Positions 44,052-52,132 are shown, counted from the first letter of the stretch. The stretch: 64,000 nt of DNA from JBKQVT01 sp963727245 (GCA_963727245.1 CAVSFO010000004.1:372001-436000); one strand, 5' to 3'. Numbers and translations: made by a program. The notes: a model not told the origin generated them from the letters alone.

Positions 44052-46433
44052 TTACCTCCGCCCCCGGTTTCTCCGTTTCCGCTTGCGATCGGCGTCGCCG
44101 TTGCCGTTGCCGCCGGAGAACCAGCGTTTCTTTTCCGGGCCCTCGTCTTCCGCTTTCAAGGCCGCGGCCGCCGCCGTCTTGGGCAGCAGCTTGCGCTCCG
44201 CCAGGCCCCAAAGACTCGAGGCAATGAAGTACAGGCACAAGCCGCTGGCCACCTTGTAGAACAAGATGCAGGGCAGGATCATCATGTACTTCATGAGCTT
44301 CTGTTGCATGGCCGACTGCTCGTCGGTCGCCGGCGGCGTGAACATCTTCTGCTGAAGGATGAACAGCGGCACGGTCAGGATGGGCAGGATGTTGAAGTAG
44401 GGACCGAAACAGAACCAGCCCAGGCCGTCGTTGACCGAGGCCGGCATCAGCCAGCGCCAGTTGTAGAGCATGTCGGGCGCCGCCAGGTTCGAGCACCAGC
44501 GCACCGCCTCGGAAAGCAGCGGGGCATCGCGCAACTCCACGTCGACCATCAGCGAGCGGTACAGGCCGAGGAAGATCGGCAACTGGATGAACACCGGCAG
44601 GCAGCCGGCGACGGGATTGTAGTTGTGTTTGCGGAACAGCTCCTGCTGGGCCTTGCTCCGCGCCTCCATGTCTTTCTTGTGCTTCTCCTGGATCTTCTTG
44701 ATTTCCGGCTGCAATTCCTGCATCTTCTGGGCGTTCATGACCTGTTTGCGGCTGAGCGGAAACATGCAGGCCCGCACCAAGACCGTCAGCAGGATAATGG
44801 CCACCCCGTAGTTGCGGCAAAGCCAATAGAACTTGTGCAGCACCCAGAGCATCGGCCTCGCCACCCAGCCGAACCAGCCGTAGTAGAGGATCGATCCCAG
44901 CTTGTACTGGTCCATCAGCGTCGGCCGTCGCGGGCCGGCGAAGAGCAGGAAGCGGTCGCTCAGCGCAGCCCCGGGCTTCAACTGGCGGACCTTGCCGGTC
45001 ATGCGGAACGACGTGTTCGTGGTCATGTTCTTCCGCGTGGGATCGGTGTCGCCCACGCGCAAGGGGAGCGACTCGTCGATCTCGCCGGCCGCATCGCCCT
45101 GCGGTATCAGCATGGCGGAAAAATACTGGGCGTCGATGCCGATGTACGTCACCGATTCGCCCTGCCGCAGGCCGAAGTCGTCGCCGGCGGTGGCGACGGA
45201 GATGGCGGGGCAGGTGACCTGTTGGGGCTCGGTCTGGTCGAACGAGACGAGGAAGTCGCGCATGCCCGCCAGCGACCAGGATCGGCTCACCTTATAGGCG
45301 AACCACCATCCCTCGCGGGGCAGCCCGTTGGGGCCGTCGAGCCGGTACGCCAGCTTGCGCGCCTTGCCGGCCAGGTTCTTGATCTGCAGCTCGAACTCCA
45401 GGTGATAGGCGGGAAAGTCGGCCTCCGAGAGCTTGTCCGCCGGCGCCTTCACCAGCCGGTAGGTCTTCGTCAGCTCCAGGTCTTGATCGGGCAGGGTGTA
45501 ACTGAAAACCACCTGTTCCTGGTCGACCTTGACCACGCGCCAGTTGTCCGTCCGCAAGTGAACGCCGGGCAGCTCGGCGTCCAGGTTCGCTTCCAGCTTC
45601 TTCGCATTGGGGATTTTCTGGTCGTCGATCTGCTGGAGCGTGGCCAGCATCGACAGCGGACAGTTGTCCTCCGGATGCACGGCGTCGGGGAGCGATAGGC
45701 CCGCCTTCAGGTCGCTGGGGTCCTTCTGTTCCGGGCGGACGACCTCCAGCGGCCGCCAGCCGACCGTGGCGGCAAGCGCGACCGGCTTGCCGGCGCTCGA
45801 AACCGTCAGCTTGACCACCCTGCCCGGCTTGGTTTTCGCCAACGCGCGCTCCAGGTCGCCGGCGCTGTTGACCGTTGCGGCGTCCAGCGCCAGGATGCGG
45901 TCGCCCGGCTTCAGACCGGCCTTGGCCGCCGGGGTCCCCTCGCCCACGACCTGTACGGGACAACCGTCCTCCTTGGCGTCCTCGTCGATCACCAGGTGTC
46001 CGAGGTAGCCGCCGCGGTCGTCGATGTCATGGTATCGCGGGCTGCTCAGCTCGATGCGGACCAGCGCGGCCCCGCTACTGCTGACAGTCACCAACATGCG
46101 GTAGGGATTTTGCGGACCGGGGTCGGCCGATCCGAGCGTGAGCCAGCGGCGGGGGGCCGGCGGCAGCGGCTTCGCCTTGCCCTGCGGCCTTTGCGGCGGC
46201 TTCGCCGACGGCTGGCCGGCAGCGGGAGCCTGCTTCTCCGCCGGCGGCACGGCCTCGGCCTTCTTTTCCGGCGGGGCCGGCTGGCCCTTGTCCTGCTGGG
46301 CAACTTGCGGCGGCTGCGGCCGCGGGGGATGCAAATGCGACGCCAACAGAAAGTAGCCCGCCATCACCGCAAACGACAGCAGGGCAAACAGCAGCAAGTC
46401 GGACAGCGGGAGCGTCTGGGGAGAGCGTTGCAT
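44052..46433 (-). CDS. yidC: Membrane protein insertase YidC with a PDZ insert
   Basis: 793 residues. Inserts and folds inner-membrane proteins, alone or with SecYEG. After an N-terminal helix (LLLFALLSFAVMAGYFLLAS) and a Pro/Lys linker comes the large periplasmic beta domain, interrupted at about 145-235 by a PDZ-like domain (VQVVGEGTPAAKAGLKPGDR, then ILALDAATVNSAGDLERAL). The conserved insertase core starts near residue 535 (LGSILYYGWFGWVARPMLWV). It has the basic cytoplasmic hairpin KMQELQPEIKKIQEKHKKDM, the QQELFRKHNYNPVAGCLPVF block with the hydrophilic groove following, and the IASSLWGLAERK end. The tail is Lys/Arg-rich, suited to ribosome contact. It is followed by mnmE and preceded, 14 bases away, by a phosphoesterase gene. 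Confidence 0.9.
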   Translation of the reverse strand: MQRSPQTLPLSDLLLFALLSFAVMAGYFLLASHLHPPRPQPPQVAQQDKGQPAPPEKKAEAVPPAEKQAPAAGQPSAKPPQRPQGKAKPLPPAPRRWLTLGSADPGPQNPYRMLVTVSSSGAALVRIELSSPRYHDIDDRGGYLGHLVIDEDAKEDGCPVQVVGEGTPAAKAGLKPGDRILALDAATVNSAGDLERALAKTKPGRVVKLTVSSAGKPVALAATVGWRPLEVVRPEQKDPSDLKAGLSLPDAVHPEDNCPLSMLATLQQIDDQKIPNAKKLEANLDAELPGVHLRTDNWRVVKVDQEQVVFSYTLPDQDLELTKTYRLVKAPADKLSEADFPAYHLEFELQIKNLAGKARKLAYRLDGPNGLPREGWWFAYKVSRSWSLAGMRDFLVSFDQTEPQQVTCPAISVATAGDDFGLRQGESVTYIGIDAQYFSAMLIPQGDAAGEIDESLPLRVGDTDPTRKNMTTNTSFRMTGKVRQLKPGAALSDRFLLFAGPRRPTLMDQYKLGSILYYGWFGWVARPMLWVLHKFYWLCRNYGVAIILLTVLVRACMFPLSRKQVMNAQKMQELQPEIKKIQEKHKKDMEARSKAQQELFRKHNYNPVAGCLPVFIQLPIFLGLYRSLMVDVELRDAPLLSEAVRWCSNLAAPDMLYNWRWLMPASVNDGLGWFCFGPYFNILPILTVPLFILQQKMFTPPATDEQSAMQQKLMKYMMILPCILFYKVASGLCLYFIASSLWGLAERKLLPKTAAAAALKAEDEGPEKKRWFSGGNGNGDADRKRKRRNRGRR

Positions 46434-46447
46434 TCGGGGAAAATCCG

Positions 46448-47197
46448 TTAACGGCCGTCTCGCAGGCGGTCGCCGAGAAAGTTATCCAGATCCGGAATTT
46501 CGTAAATCTTGGCAATGGTCTTTTCGACGGGATACTCGACTCTGCGAAACCGGACCAGATCGTCTTCCAGGACCACGTAGCACGCCCGCGGATCGCCGTC
46601 GCGCGGCTGACCGACCGAGCCCACGTTGATCATCGCCTTCTCATCCCCCAAACGATACTCATGGTTGATTTCCTCGGGGCTGTAGAACTGGAAGTTCTCC
46701 GAAAACACCCCGGGCACGTGGGTATGCCCCTGGAAGGCGTAGTGCTGGATCAAGGCGAAAATCTTCTCCAACTTGCGCCGGTTGTAGATGTCTTCGGGAA
46801 ACACGTACTCGTTGAGCGGATTCCGCACGGAACCGTGGACGAACAGCAGTTTGCCGTCCTGATGGTTCCGCGGCAACTCGCCGAGGAAGTCCCAGCGCCG
46901 CTGCCGCTCGGCCGCCGTGCCGCCGCCGTTCTCCAGTTGATTGCGGGTCCAGAAGATCGCCCGCTCCGCCCCGGAATTGAACCCCTCGGGGTCGAACAAC
47001 GCCCCCTGATCGTGATTGCCCAGGAGGCAGACCTTGCAGGCCATGATGCGGTCGATGACCTCGCGGGGATTGGGACCATAGCCGACGAGGTCCCCCAGGC
47101 AAAGGATATCGTTGATCCCTTGGGCGCGCACGTCGGCCAGGACGGCGGTCAGGGCCTCGATGTTGCTGTGAATGTCGCTGATCAGGGCTCGTTTCAC
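46448..47197 (-). CDS. Metallophosphoesterase (calcineurin-like, YfcE/MJ0936 type)
   Basis: 249 residues from MKRALISDIHSNIEALTAVL. Motif I DIHSN, motif II GDLVGYGP, motif III GNHD, and the later His residues in FVHGS and GHTHVPG are all present, so the two-metal site is complete. The fold is the compact phosphodiesterase type. Substrate is not readable: relatives hydrolyse cyclic nucleotides or dinucleoside polyphosphates. It lies 14 bases upstream of yidC and probably shares its transcript. Confidence 0.85.
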   Translation of the reverse strand: MKRALISDIHSNIEALTAVLADVRAQGINDILCLGDLVGYGPNPREVIDRIMACKVCLLGNHDQGALFDPEGFNSGAERAIFWTRNQLENGGGTAAERQRRWDFLGELPRNHQDGKLLFVHGSVRNPLNEYVFPEDIYNRRKLEKIFALIQHYAFQGHTHVPGVFSENFQFYSPEEINHEYRLGDEKAMINVGSVGQPRDGDPRACYVVLEDDLVRFRRVEYPVEKTIAKIYEIPDLDNFLGDRLRDGR

Positions 47198-47403
47198 GCT
47201 GCTATACTCTCACGCACCCCGCCGACTGCAAGACTAGGAGTGTAAAAGAAAAAAAGGCGACCGGCACCATACATTCAACCCACTATATTGTTACCGAATT
47301 GAGCGGTCAAGTCGAGGCCCTTGCGGATTCCCCGCCCGATTGCCAAGCTAGGGGCAGGCTTCCGGCAATTGAATGTCTCAATTCCGGGGAAATTTGGTAA
47401 TAT
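47198..47403. other. Gap upstream of tsaB, left part
   Basis: No gene. The stretch near 47240-47272 (gtgtaaaagaaaaaaaggcg accggcacc) is a degenerate relative of family G. Promoters for the divergent genes probably lie here. Confidence 0.3.
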
Positions 47404-47517
47404 GGGTGCCACTGCTGGCTTGTCCAGCAGGAAAAGTAGGGTGGGTCGAGCGCAGCGAGCCCCACCATGACTTTTTCGCGGATTTTGGTGGGGCTCGCTA
47501 CGCTCGACCCACCCTAC
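47404..47517. repeat. Family B2 half copy followed by a full family D palindrome
   Basis: gggtgccactgctggcttgt ccagcag (47404-47430), then gtagggtgggtcgagcgcag cgagccccacca (47436-47467) opposed to tggtggggctcgctacgctc gacccaccctac (47486-47517). Confidence 0.65.
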
Positions 47518-47568
47518 AGATTCTTCCGCAACAGAAGCTAAAGAAATACGTCTTCCGAGTGGTCCATC

Positions 47569-48276
47569 GTGCGAATCCTTGCCCTGGAAACTACCTGCGC
47601 CATCGCCAGCGTCGCCGCCGCCAGCGATGGCCAGTTTCTCGCCGAATTGCGGCTGAATCCCCAGCAGCGCAGCGCCGCCGCCCTGGCCCCCGGATTGCAG
47701 GAATTGCTCAAAAACGTGGGCTGGCGGCCACGCGACGTGCAGTTGGTGGCCGTCACCATCGGCCCTGGCTCCTTCACCGGACTCCGCGTGGGCGTTACCA
47801 CCGCCAAGACCTTTGCTTATGCCGTCGGGGCCGAAATCCTGGGCGTCGATACGCTCCAGACCATCGCCGCCGGCGTGCCGGCCGGCGTGCCGGCGCTGGC
47901 CGTCGCCATGGACGCCCAGCGCGGCGACGTGGTCGCCCAGCCGTTCTGCCGCGATGCAACGGCTTGGTTTCAGCCCGCCGGACCGCAAGAACTTCTCGCC
48001 ATCGACGCCTGGCTGGGCGGCTTGACGCCGGGGACCGCGGCTGCCGGTCCGGTGCTGGAGAAACTCGCCGGCCGGCTGCCGCAGGGCGTCTTGGCCGTGG
48101 ACGCCGAATACTGGCATCCTCGGGCCGCCTGCGTCGCCCGCCTGGCCCACTTTCTTTATGCCTCCGGCCGCCGCGACGACCTCTGGACGCTGGCCCCGCG
48201 CTACTCCCGTCGCAGTGCCGCGGAAGAGAAGGCGGAAAAAAAGGCGGAAGGCGGAGGGCGGAAGGCGGAAGGATGA
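47569..48276 (+). CDS. tsaB: tRNA threonylcarbamoyladenosine synthesis protein TsaB
   Basis: 235 residues from a GTG at 47569 (MRILALETTCAIASVAAASD). Non-catalytic partner of TsaD in forming t6A at tRNA position 37. ASKHa-type fold: ILALETTCA is the phosphate-1 loop, AVTIGPGSFTGLRVGVTTAK the family signature, VDTLQTIA follows. The C-terminal 15 residues (EKAEKKAEGGGRKAEG) are encoded by repeat family H and have no counterpart in normal TsaB. The gene converges on hemL with only 26 bases between stops. Confidence 0.88.
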   Translation: MRILALETTCAIASVAAASDGQFLAELRLNPQQRSAAALAPGLQELLKNVGWRPRDVQLVAVTIGPGSFTGLRVGVTTAKTFAYAVGAEILGVDTLQTIAAGVPAGVPALAVAMDAQRGDVVAQPFCRDATAWFQPAGPQELLAIDAWLGGLTPGTAAAGPVLEKLAGRLPQGVLAVDAEYWHPRAACVARLAHFLYASGRRDDLWTLAPRYSRRSAAEEKAEKKAEGGGRKAEG

Positions 48277-48412
48277 AGGCAGAACGCCGCCGGCCGGTGT
48301 GGTTATCCTTCCCCCTTCCGCCCTCCGCCCTCCGCCTTTCCTCCTTCCGCCTTCCGCCCTCCGCCCTCCGCCTTTCCTCCTTCCCCCTTCCGCCCTCCGC
48401 CTTCCGCCTTCA
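48224..48412. repeat. Family H heptad array coding the ends of two convergent genes
   Basis: Purine heptads (ggcggaa, ggcggag) at about 48224-48280 and pyrimidine heptads (ccgccct, ccgcctt) at about 48307-48412. The first part encodes the TsaB tail, the second the HemL tail, in both cases as repeats of K-A-E-G-G-G-R. As the two halves are complementary, the array could also fold back on itself. Confidence 0.8.
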
Positions 48413-49682
48413 TCCATTGCCGCGTAGCGGCAATGCATGTGTCTATGTCCACTTCCGTGTGGGCCGTGGAGACGAAAAAAGCCTCGTACTGGCTGCACGG
48501 CAGGTAGATGCCCCGCTCGATCATGCCCCAGAAGTAACGGGCGTACCGCTGCGTGTCGCAACGGGCGGCCGTGTCCCAGTCCGTGACCGGCACCGGGCTG
48601 AAGAACAGGGTCGTCATCGAGCCCATCCGGCCGATCGTGTGGGCGACGCCGGCCGCCGTGGCCGCCGCGCGGAGGCCGGCCGCCAGCCGGGCGGAGAGCC
48701 GTTCCAACTCGGCATAGGGGTTGCTGTCGCGAAGGATGGTCAAGGTGGCGATGCCGGCGGCGGTGGCCAGCGGATTGCCGCTGAGCGTGCCGGCCTGAAA
48801 GACCTTGCCGGCCGGCAGCACGTGGTCCATGACCTCGGCCCGGCCGCCGTAAGCCCCCATCGGCAGCCCGCCGCCGATAATCTTGCCCAGCGTGGTCAGG
48901 TCCGGCTCGATTCCGAACAGTGATTGCGCCCCGCCGTAGGCCACGCGGAAGCCGGTCATCACTTCGTCGAAGATCAGCAGCGCGCCGTGCCGCCGGGTGG
49001 ATTCCCGCAAGGCCCGGCGAAAATCCGCGCTGGCCGCCACGCAGCCCATGTTGCCGACCACCGGCTCGACGATCACGGCGGCGATGCGCGGGCCGTGCCG
49101 GTCCAGGGCCGCCTCCAGGCCGGCCGCGTCGTTGTATTTCAGCACCAGGGTGTCGCCGACGGCCCCGGCGGTCACGCCCGGCGAATTGGGCACGCCCAAC
49201 GTGGCCGCCGAGCTGCCGGCCGCCACCAGCAGGCTATCGACGTGCCCGTGATAATTGCCGGCGAACTTGACGATCATCGGCCGCCCGGTGTATCCGCGGG
49301 CCAGGCGGATGGCGCTCATCGTGGCCTCGGTCCCCGAGTTGACCAGGCGGACCTTCTCGATCGACGGGACGGCGCTGCTGATCAACTCGGCCAACTCGGT
49401 TTCGGCCAGCGTGGGGGCGCCGAAGCTCGTGCCCCGCCGGGCGGCCCGCCCGATGGCCGCCGTGACGTCCGGGTGGGCGTGCCCGAGGATCAGCGGTCCC
49501 CAGGAGCCGATGAAATCGAGGTAGCGATTGCCGTCGATATCGACGAGGTAGGCCCCTTCGGCATGATCAATGAAGATCGGCTCGCCCCCCACCCCGCCGA
49601 ACGCCCGGGCCGGGCTGTTCACGCCCCCGGGGATAAGCTCTTTCGCGCGGGCGAAGGCCGCCTGGCTCTTTTGGCGGGACAT
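48303..49682 (-). CDS. hemL: Glutamate-1-semialdehyde 2,1-aminomutase
   Basis: 459 residues; makes 5-aminolevulinate, the first committed tetrapyrrole precursor, in the C5 pathway. The start at 49682 (MSRQKSQAAFARAKELIPGG) is the normal HemL beginning; AAAGGA lies upstream. RAFGGVGGEP, GSWGPLILGHAHP, NSGTEATMSAIRLARG and NYHGHVDSLL are family blocks. The PLP Lys is in LGKIIGGGLPMGAYGG, near residue 272. The ordinary end (TEVDIDTCIAATRQWM) is followed by 35 extra residues built from KAEGGGRKGEGG repeats, encoded by family H. The fold should not need this tail. Confidence 0.9.
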   Translation of the reverse strand: MSRQKSQAAFARAKELIPGGVNSPARAFGGVGGEPIFIDHAEGAYLVDIDGNRYLDFIGSWGPLILGHAHPDVTAAIGRAARRGTSFGAPTLAETELAELISSAVPSIEKVRLVNSGTEATMSAIRLARGYTGRPMIVKFAGNYHGHVDSLLVAAGSSAATLGVPNSPGVTAGAVGDTLVLKYNDAAGLEAALDRHGPRIAAVIVEPVVGNMGCVAASADFRRALRESTRRHGALLIFDEVMTGFRVAYGGAQSLFGIEPDLTTLGKIIGGGLPMGAYGGRAEVMDHVLPAGKVFQAGTLSGNPLATAAGIATLTILRDSNPYAELERLSARLAAGLRAAATAAGVAHTIGRMGSMTTLFFSPVPVTDWDTAARCDTQRYARYFWGMIERGIYLPCSQYEAFFVSTAHTEVDIDTCIAATRQWMKAEGGGRKGEGGKAEGGGRKAEGGKAEGGGRKGEG

Positions 49683-49728
49683 GGGCGGAGGTTCCTTTGC
49701 CATGATGGGAAACCATTGTAAGTCATGC

Positions 49729-49932
49729 AAGGGGCCAGGGACCAGGGGCCGGGGGCCAGGGGAAAGAAAAGCCCCCGGACTGCGTCCGGGGGGTGCTCGA
49801 AAGTACGCCGCACAGGCCCCTGTGCGGTGAGACCGGCACGCGGGGGCCGGGGGCCGGGGGATTGAAAAGCCCCCGGACTGCGTCCGGGGGGGTGCTCGAA
49901 AGTACGCCGCACAGACCCCTGTGCGGTGAGAT
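49729..49932. repeat. Family H words and two tandem family I units
   Basis: gggaccaggggccgggggcc (49738-) is followed by two nearly identical 67-base units at 49766-49832 and 49864-49930. Each has a hairpin gcccccggactgcgtccggg gg, then gtgctcgaaagtacgccgca and a second hairpin caggcccctgtgcgg. Confidence 0.7.
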
Positions 49933-50051
49933 GCGCAGGCGGCACGGCACGGGCAGGATGCCCGTGGCACACAAACCCGGCGATGGACGGCCCACCGGCG
50001 GCCTCTTATGATGGTATTGGGCTTGCAGTCCCGGGTGGTCGGCAACGTCAT

Positions 50052-50071
50052 CCCCGGGCTAACGCCCGGGG
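50052..50071. promoter_or_regulatory. Hairpin just before the zincin start codon
   Basis: ccccgggctaacgcccgggg, an 8-bp GC stem with a TAAC loop, ends 6 bases before the ATG at 50078. No ribosome site is visible between it and the start. It could limit translation or terminate an upstream transcript. Confidence 0.35.
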
Positions 50072-50077
50072 CTCGCC

Positions 50078-50473
50078 ATGAACGCGGAAGAGCGAGATCG
50101 CTTCGACCAACAGTTGCAAAAGGTCCTGGACGCCATGCCGGCGCTGGTCCACCAACTGCTCGAAAAGATCCCGCTGCACGTCGAGGACTATCCGTCGCGG
50201 CGGGTCATGGCCGAGCTGGGCGTCGAATATCGCGACGACCTCTGCGGCCTCTACACCGGCGTTCCCCTGAACGAGCGGAGCGTGACCCAGTCGGGCAATC
50301 TACCCGACGTGGTGACCATCTATCGCGAAGGCATCCTGGCCGCGGCGGCCGATAGTCGCGGCGAAATCAGCCGGAAACGGCTCCGCAGCCAAATCCGCAT
50401 CACCATCCTCCACGAGTTGGCCCATTATCACGGGCTGAGCGAAGCGGACCTCGAGCAACTGGGCTACCAGTAG
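50078..50473 (+). CDS. Minimal zincin metallopeptidase (PF06262 type)
   Basis: 131 residues; a short zinc-protease-like protein of the DUF1025/PF06262 family. The helix ITILHELAHYHGLSEADLEQ (about residues 108-128) holds HExxH, with the third ligand likely the Glu or Asp after the turn. The N-terminal part (ALVHQLLEKIPLHVEDYPSR) and GLYTGVPLNERS are family blocks. Members are mostly uncharacterised; a few are proposed to process peptides. It stops within the first bases of a family D palindrome. Confidence 0.82.
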   Translation: MNAEERDRFDQQLQKVLDAMPALVHQLLEKIPLHVEDYPSRRVMAELGVEYRDDLCGLYTGVPLNERSVTQSGNLPDVVTIYREGILAAAADSRGEISRKRLRSQIRITILHELAHYHGLSEADLEQLGYQ

Positions 50474-50570
50474 GGTGGGTCGAGCGCAGCGAGCCCCACC
50501 ACAATCCGCGAAAGTTCTATGGTGGGGCTCGCGACCATGCTTCGCATGGTGCCACTCGGCCCACCCTACA
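50470..50570. repeat. Palindromic element, family D
   Basis: gtagggtgggtcgagcgcag cgagccccaccacaatccgc opposes tggtggggctcgcgaccatg..cggcccaccctac. The left arm includes the zincin stop codon. Confidence 0.65.
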
Positions 50571-50774
50571 AATTTACGGCCTTCCGCACAGTAACAAGCA
50601 GGAACGCTCCTTTCCCATGCATTCGTGTGGTGTATTCGATATCCCAACGCTGGTGGCCCTCCCAAGGTTAGAAGCCGCTTGGCCAGGAAAGGTTATAGCG
50701 GCGTTTGTAGAGACGGTTTATGATCGAAGGAAACGCGATACTGTGCAATAGCTGGCTTCTCGGGGGCCGATGAC
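50571..50774. other. Gap before a small membrane-protein gene, no gene seen
   Basis: No recognisable gene or repeat; a weak promoter could lie near 50690-50750. Confidence 0.3.
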
Positions 50775-51032
50775 ATGGACTTCTTTGGCGTCGTGGCGAT
50801 GGTGTGGCTGCTCAGTGCGGGGAGTGCAGTTCTGGTGGGGCGTTTTCGCGGCCGGGCCAGCGACGCCATGACCTTGGGCGTGCTGTTCGGACCCCTCGGC
50901 CTGGCGCTGACCATTCTGCTGATCGGTCGCATGGTCGGCGGCGAGGAGGCCGTGACCGTGCCAATCCGTAATGCCCAGCGGCCGCTTCAGCCGGCAGAAG
51001 ACTCCCGGGTGGAACTAGGCCGGGCCGCCTAG
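50775..51032 (+). CDS. Small two-helix membrane protein
   Basis: 85 residues. Two helices (VVAMVWLLSAGSAVLVGRF and DAMTLGVLFGPLGLALTILL) with a basic loop, then a soluble tail. The R-G-R-x-S-D-A-M-x-L-G-x-L-x-G-P-x-G spacing resembles small planctomycete and actinobacterial membrane proteins annotated as hypothetical. No function is proposed. An orphan gene between repeats; there is no strong ribosome site. Confidence 0.5.
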   Translation: MDFFGVVAMVWLLSAGSAVLVGRFRGRASDAMTLGVLFGPLGLALTILLIGRMVGGEEAVTVPIRNAQRPLQPAEDSRVELGRAA

Positions 51033-51045
51033 GCGACCTTGCGTC

Positions 51046-51124
51046 CGGAAAAAGGTGACAGGCACCATTTGTGCGAAGCACCCTCCGGGCCGTTCCGGCA
51101 AATGGTGCCTGTCACCTTTTTCCT
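51046..51124. repeat. Palindromic element, family G
   Basis: ggaaaaaggtgacaggcacc attt (51047-51070) and its exact complement aaatggtgcctgtcaccttt ttcc (51100-51123), a perfect 24-bp inverted repeat around a 29-base loop. Confidence 0.75.
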
Positions 51125-51206
51125 TCCACCGTCTGTACCGGTCGAGCCATCCCGGCGTCGCGGACCTTCCTCTGGCCGGTCATCGCTGCTAGACTTCTTA
51201 GGCGCG

Positions 51207-51254
51207 TAAGGGGACAGTCCCATTTTCGCGGACGAAAATTGGGACAGTCCCCAA
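51207..51254. repeat. Palindromic element, family F
   Basis: taaggggacagtcccatttt cgcggac opposes gaaaattgggacagtcccca. A compact copy of the element at 27681-27762. Confidence 0.65.
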
Positions 51255-51305
51255 GTCCAACGGGCACGGCGGTGCTCGACATCTCGCACCACGGAAGGAT
51301 TCGCC

Positions 51306-52028
51306 ATGGATGAACCATCCCAAGCGGTGGACGTGATTGCGGTCGGGGCCCATCCCGACGACGTCGAAATCGCCTGCGGCGGCACGCTGGCGACGCTGGC
51401 CGCGCAGGGCCATCGGGTGGGCATTATCGATTTGACCGACGGCGAGCCCACGCCCGGCTCGCCGGGCCCGGAGGTCCGGCTGGCCGAGGCCCGCCGGGCG
51501 GCGGAAGTGCTGGGGGCGGCGGTCCGGGTGACGCTCGATCTGCCGAACCGCCGGCTACTGGACGGTTTTGAGGCCCGCGTGGCCCTGGCCAAGGAGTTTC
51601 GCAAGTACCGGCCGCGGCTGGTCATCGCCCTGGGCGGAAGCACGCCGCTGGCCTCGCCCGATCACCAGCAGGCCCGCTTGATTACGGAAGCGGCCGTCTT
51701 CTACTCGCGGCTGTCGAAGTGGGAGGCGTATTTCGGCGGCCTGGCCACCCACTCGGTGTCGGCGATCTTGTACTGTTTCCTGGCCTTTCGGCAGCTTGCG
51801 CCGGAGGGGCAAGGCGTGGTCGTGGATATTAGTGACTCGCTGGAGAAGAAGATGGCGGCCATCGCCTGCTACGAGACCCAGTTCCCGCCGCAGAAGGCGC
51901 AGCACTTGGATCGCTTTCGGGCTTACGCCCAGCAACAGGGGATGGCGGCCGGTTTCGCCGCCGGCGAGGTTCTGGCCAATCCCGGGGCCTGGGGGACCCG
52001 CAACCTGATGGGGTTGCTGTTTGGATAA
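51306..52028 (+). CDS. bshB1: PIG-L family deacetylase, BshB1-like
   Basis: 240 residues. Zinc-dependent deacetylase that removes acetyl from GlcNAc-malate in bacillithiol synthesis, or a related GlcNAc substrate. AVGAHPDDVEIACGGTLATL holds the AHPDD zinc/catalytic motif near residue 15. LTDGEPTPGSPGPEVRLAEA, the SPDHQQA stretch and GLATHSVSAILYC with its His (about residue 148) follow the BshB1 pattern. No BshA or BshC gene is in the window, so the bacillithiol assignment rests on sequence alone. A hairpin with a T-tract follows at 52091. Confidence 0.82.
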   Translation: MDEPSQAVDVIAVGAHPDDVEIACGGTLATLAAQGHRVGIIDLTDGEPTPGSPGPEVRLAEARRAAEVLGAAVRVTLDLPNRRLLDGFEARVALAKEFRKYRPRLVIALGGSTPLASPDHQQARLITEAAVFYSRLSKWEAYFGGLATHSVSAILYCFLAFRQLAPEGQGVVVDISDSLEKKMAAIACYETQFPPQKAQHLDRFRAYAQQQGMAAGFAAGEVLANPGAWGTRNLMGLLFG

Positions 52029-52067
52029 GGCGGAAGGCGGAAGGGGGAGGGCGGAGGGCGGAAGGCG
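52027..52067. repeat. Low-complexity repeat, family H
   Basis: aaggcggaaggcggaagggg gagggcggagggcggaaggcg directly after the deacetylase stop. Confidence 0.55.
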
Positions 52068-52090
52068 AAACCGCAAGCGGCTGACGCCGG

Positions 52091-52119
52091 CCCCCTCGAC
52101 GCAGTCGAGGGGCTTTTCT
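52091..52119 (+). terminator. Intrinsic terminator-like hairpin
   Basis: ccccctcgacgcagtcgagg ggcttttct: a 9-bp stem with a GCA loop followed by four T. It is 63 bases after the deacetylase stop and faces the convergent pseudouridine synthase gene. Confidence 0.55.
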
Positions 52120-52132
52120 AATCCCCAAATCC

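Noticed and set aside
42924..45698. 924-residue plus-strand frame opposite mnmE and yidC
   Set aside because: Composition is His/Gln/Arg/Gly-rich with no domain; the opposite strand encodes two conserved proteins.
48224..48412. Possible CRISPR array
   Set aside because: The heptads are contiguous without unique spacers, and no cas genes are near.
49766..49930. Possible two-unit CRISPR
   Set aside because: The repeat unit itself contains two hairpins and covers almost all the sequence; there is no series of spacers.
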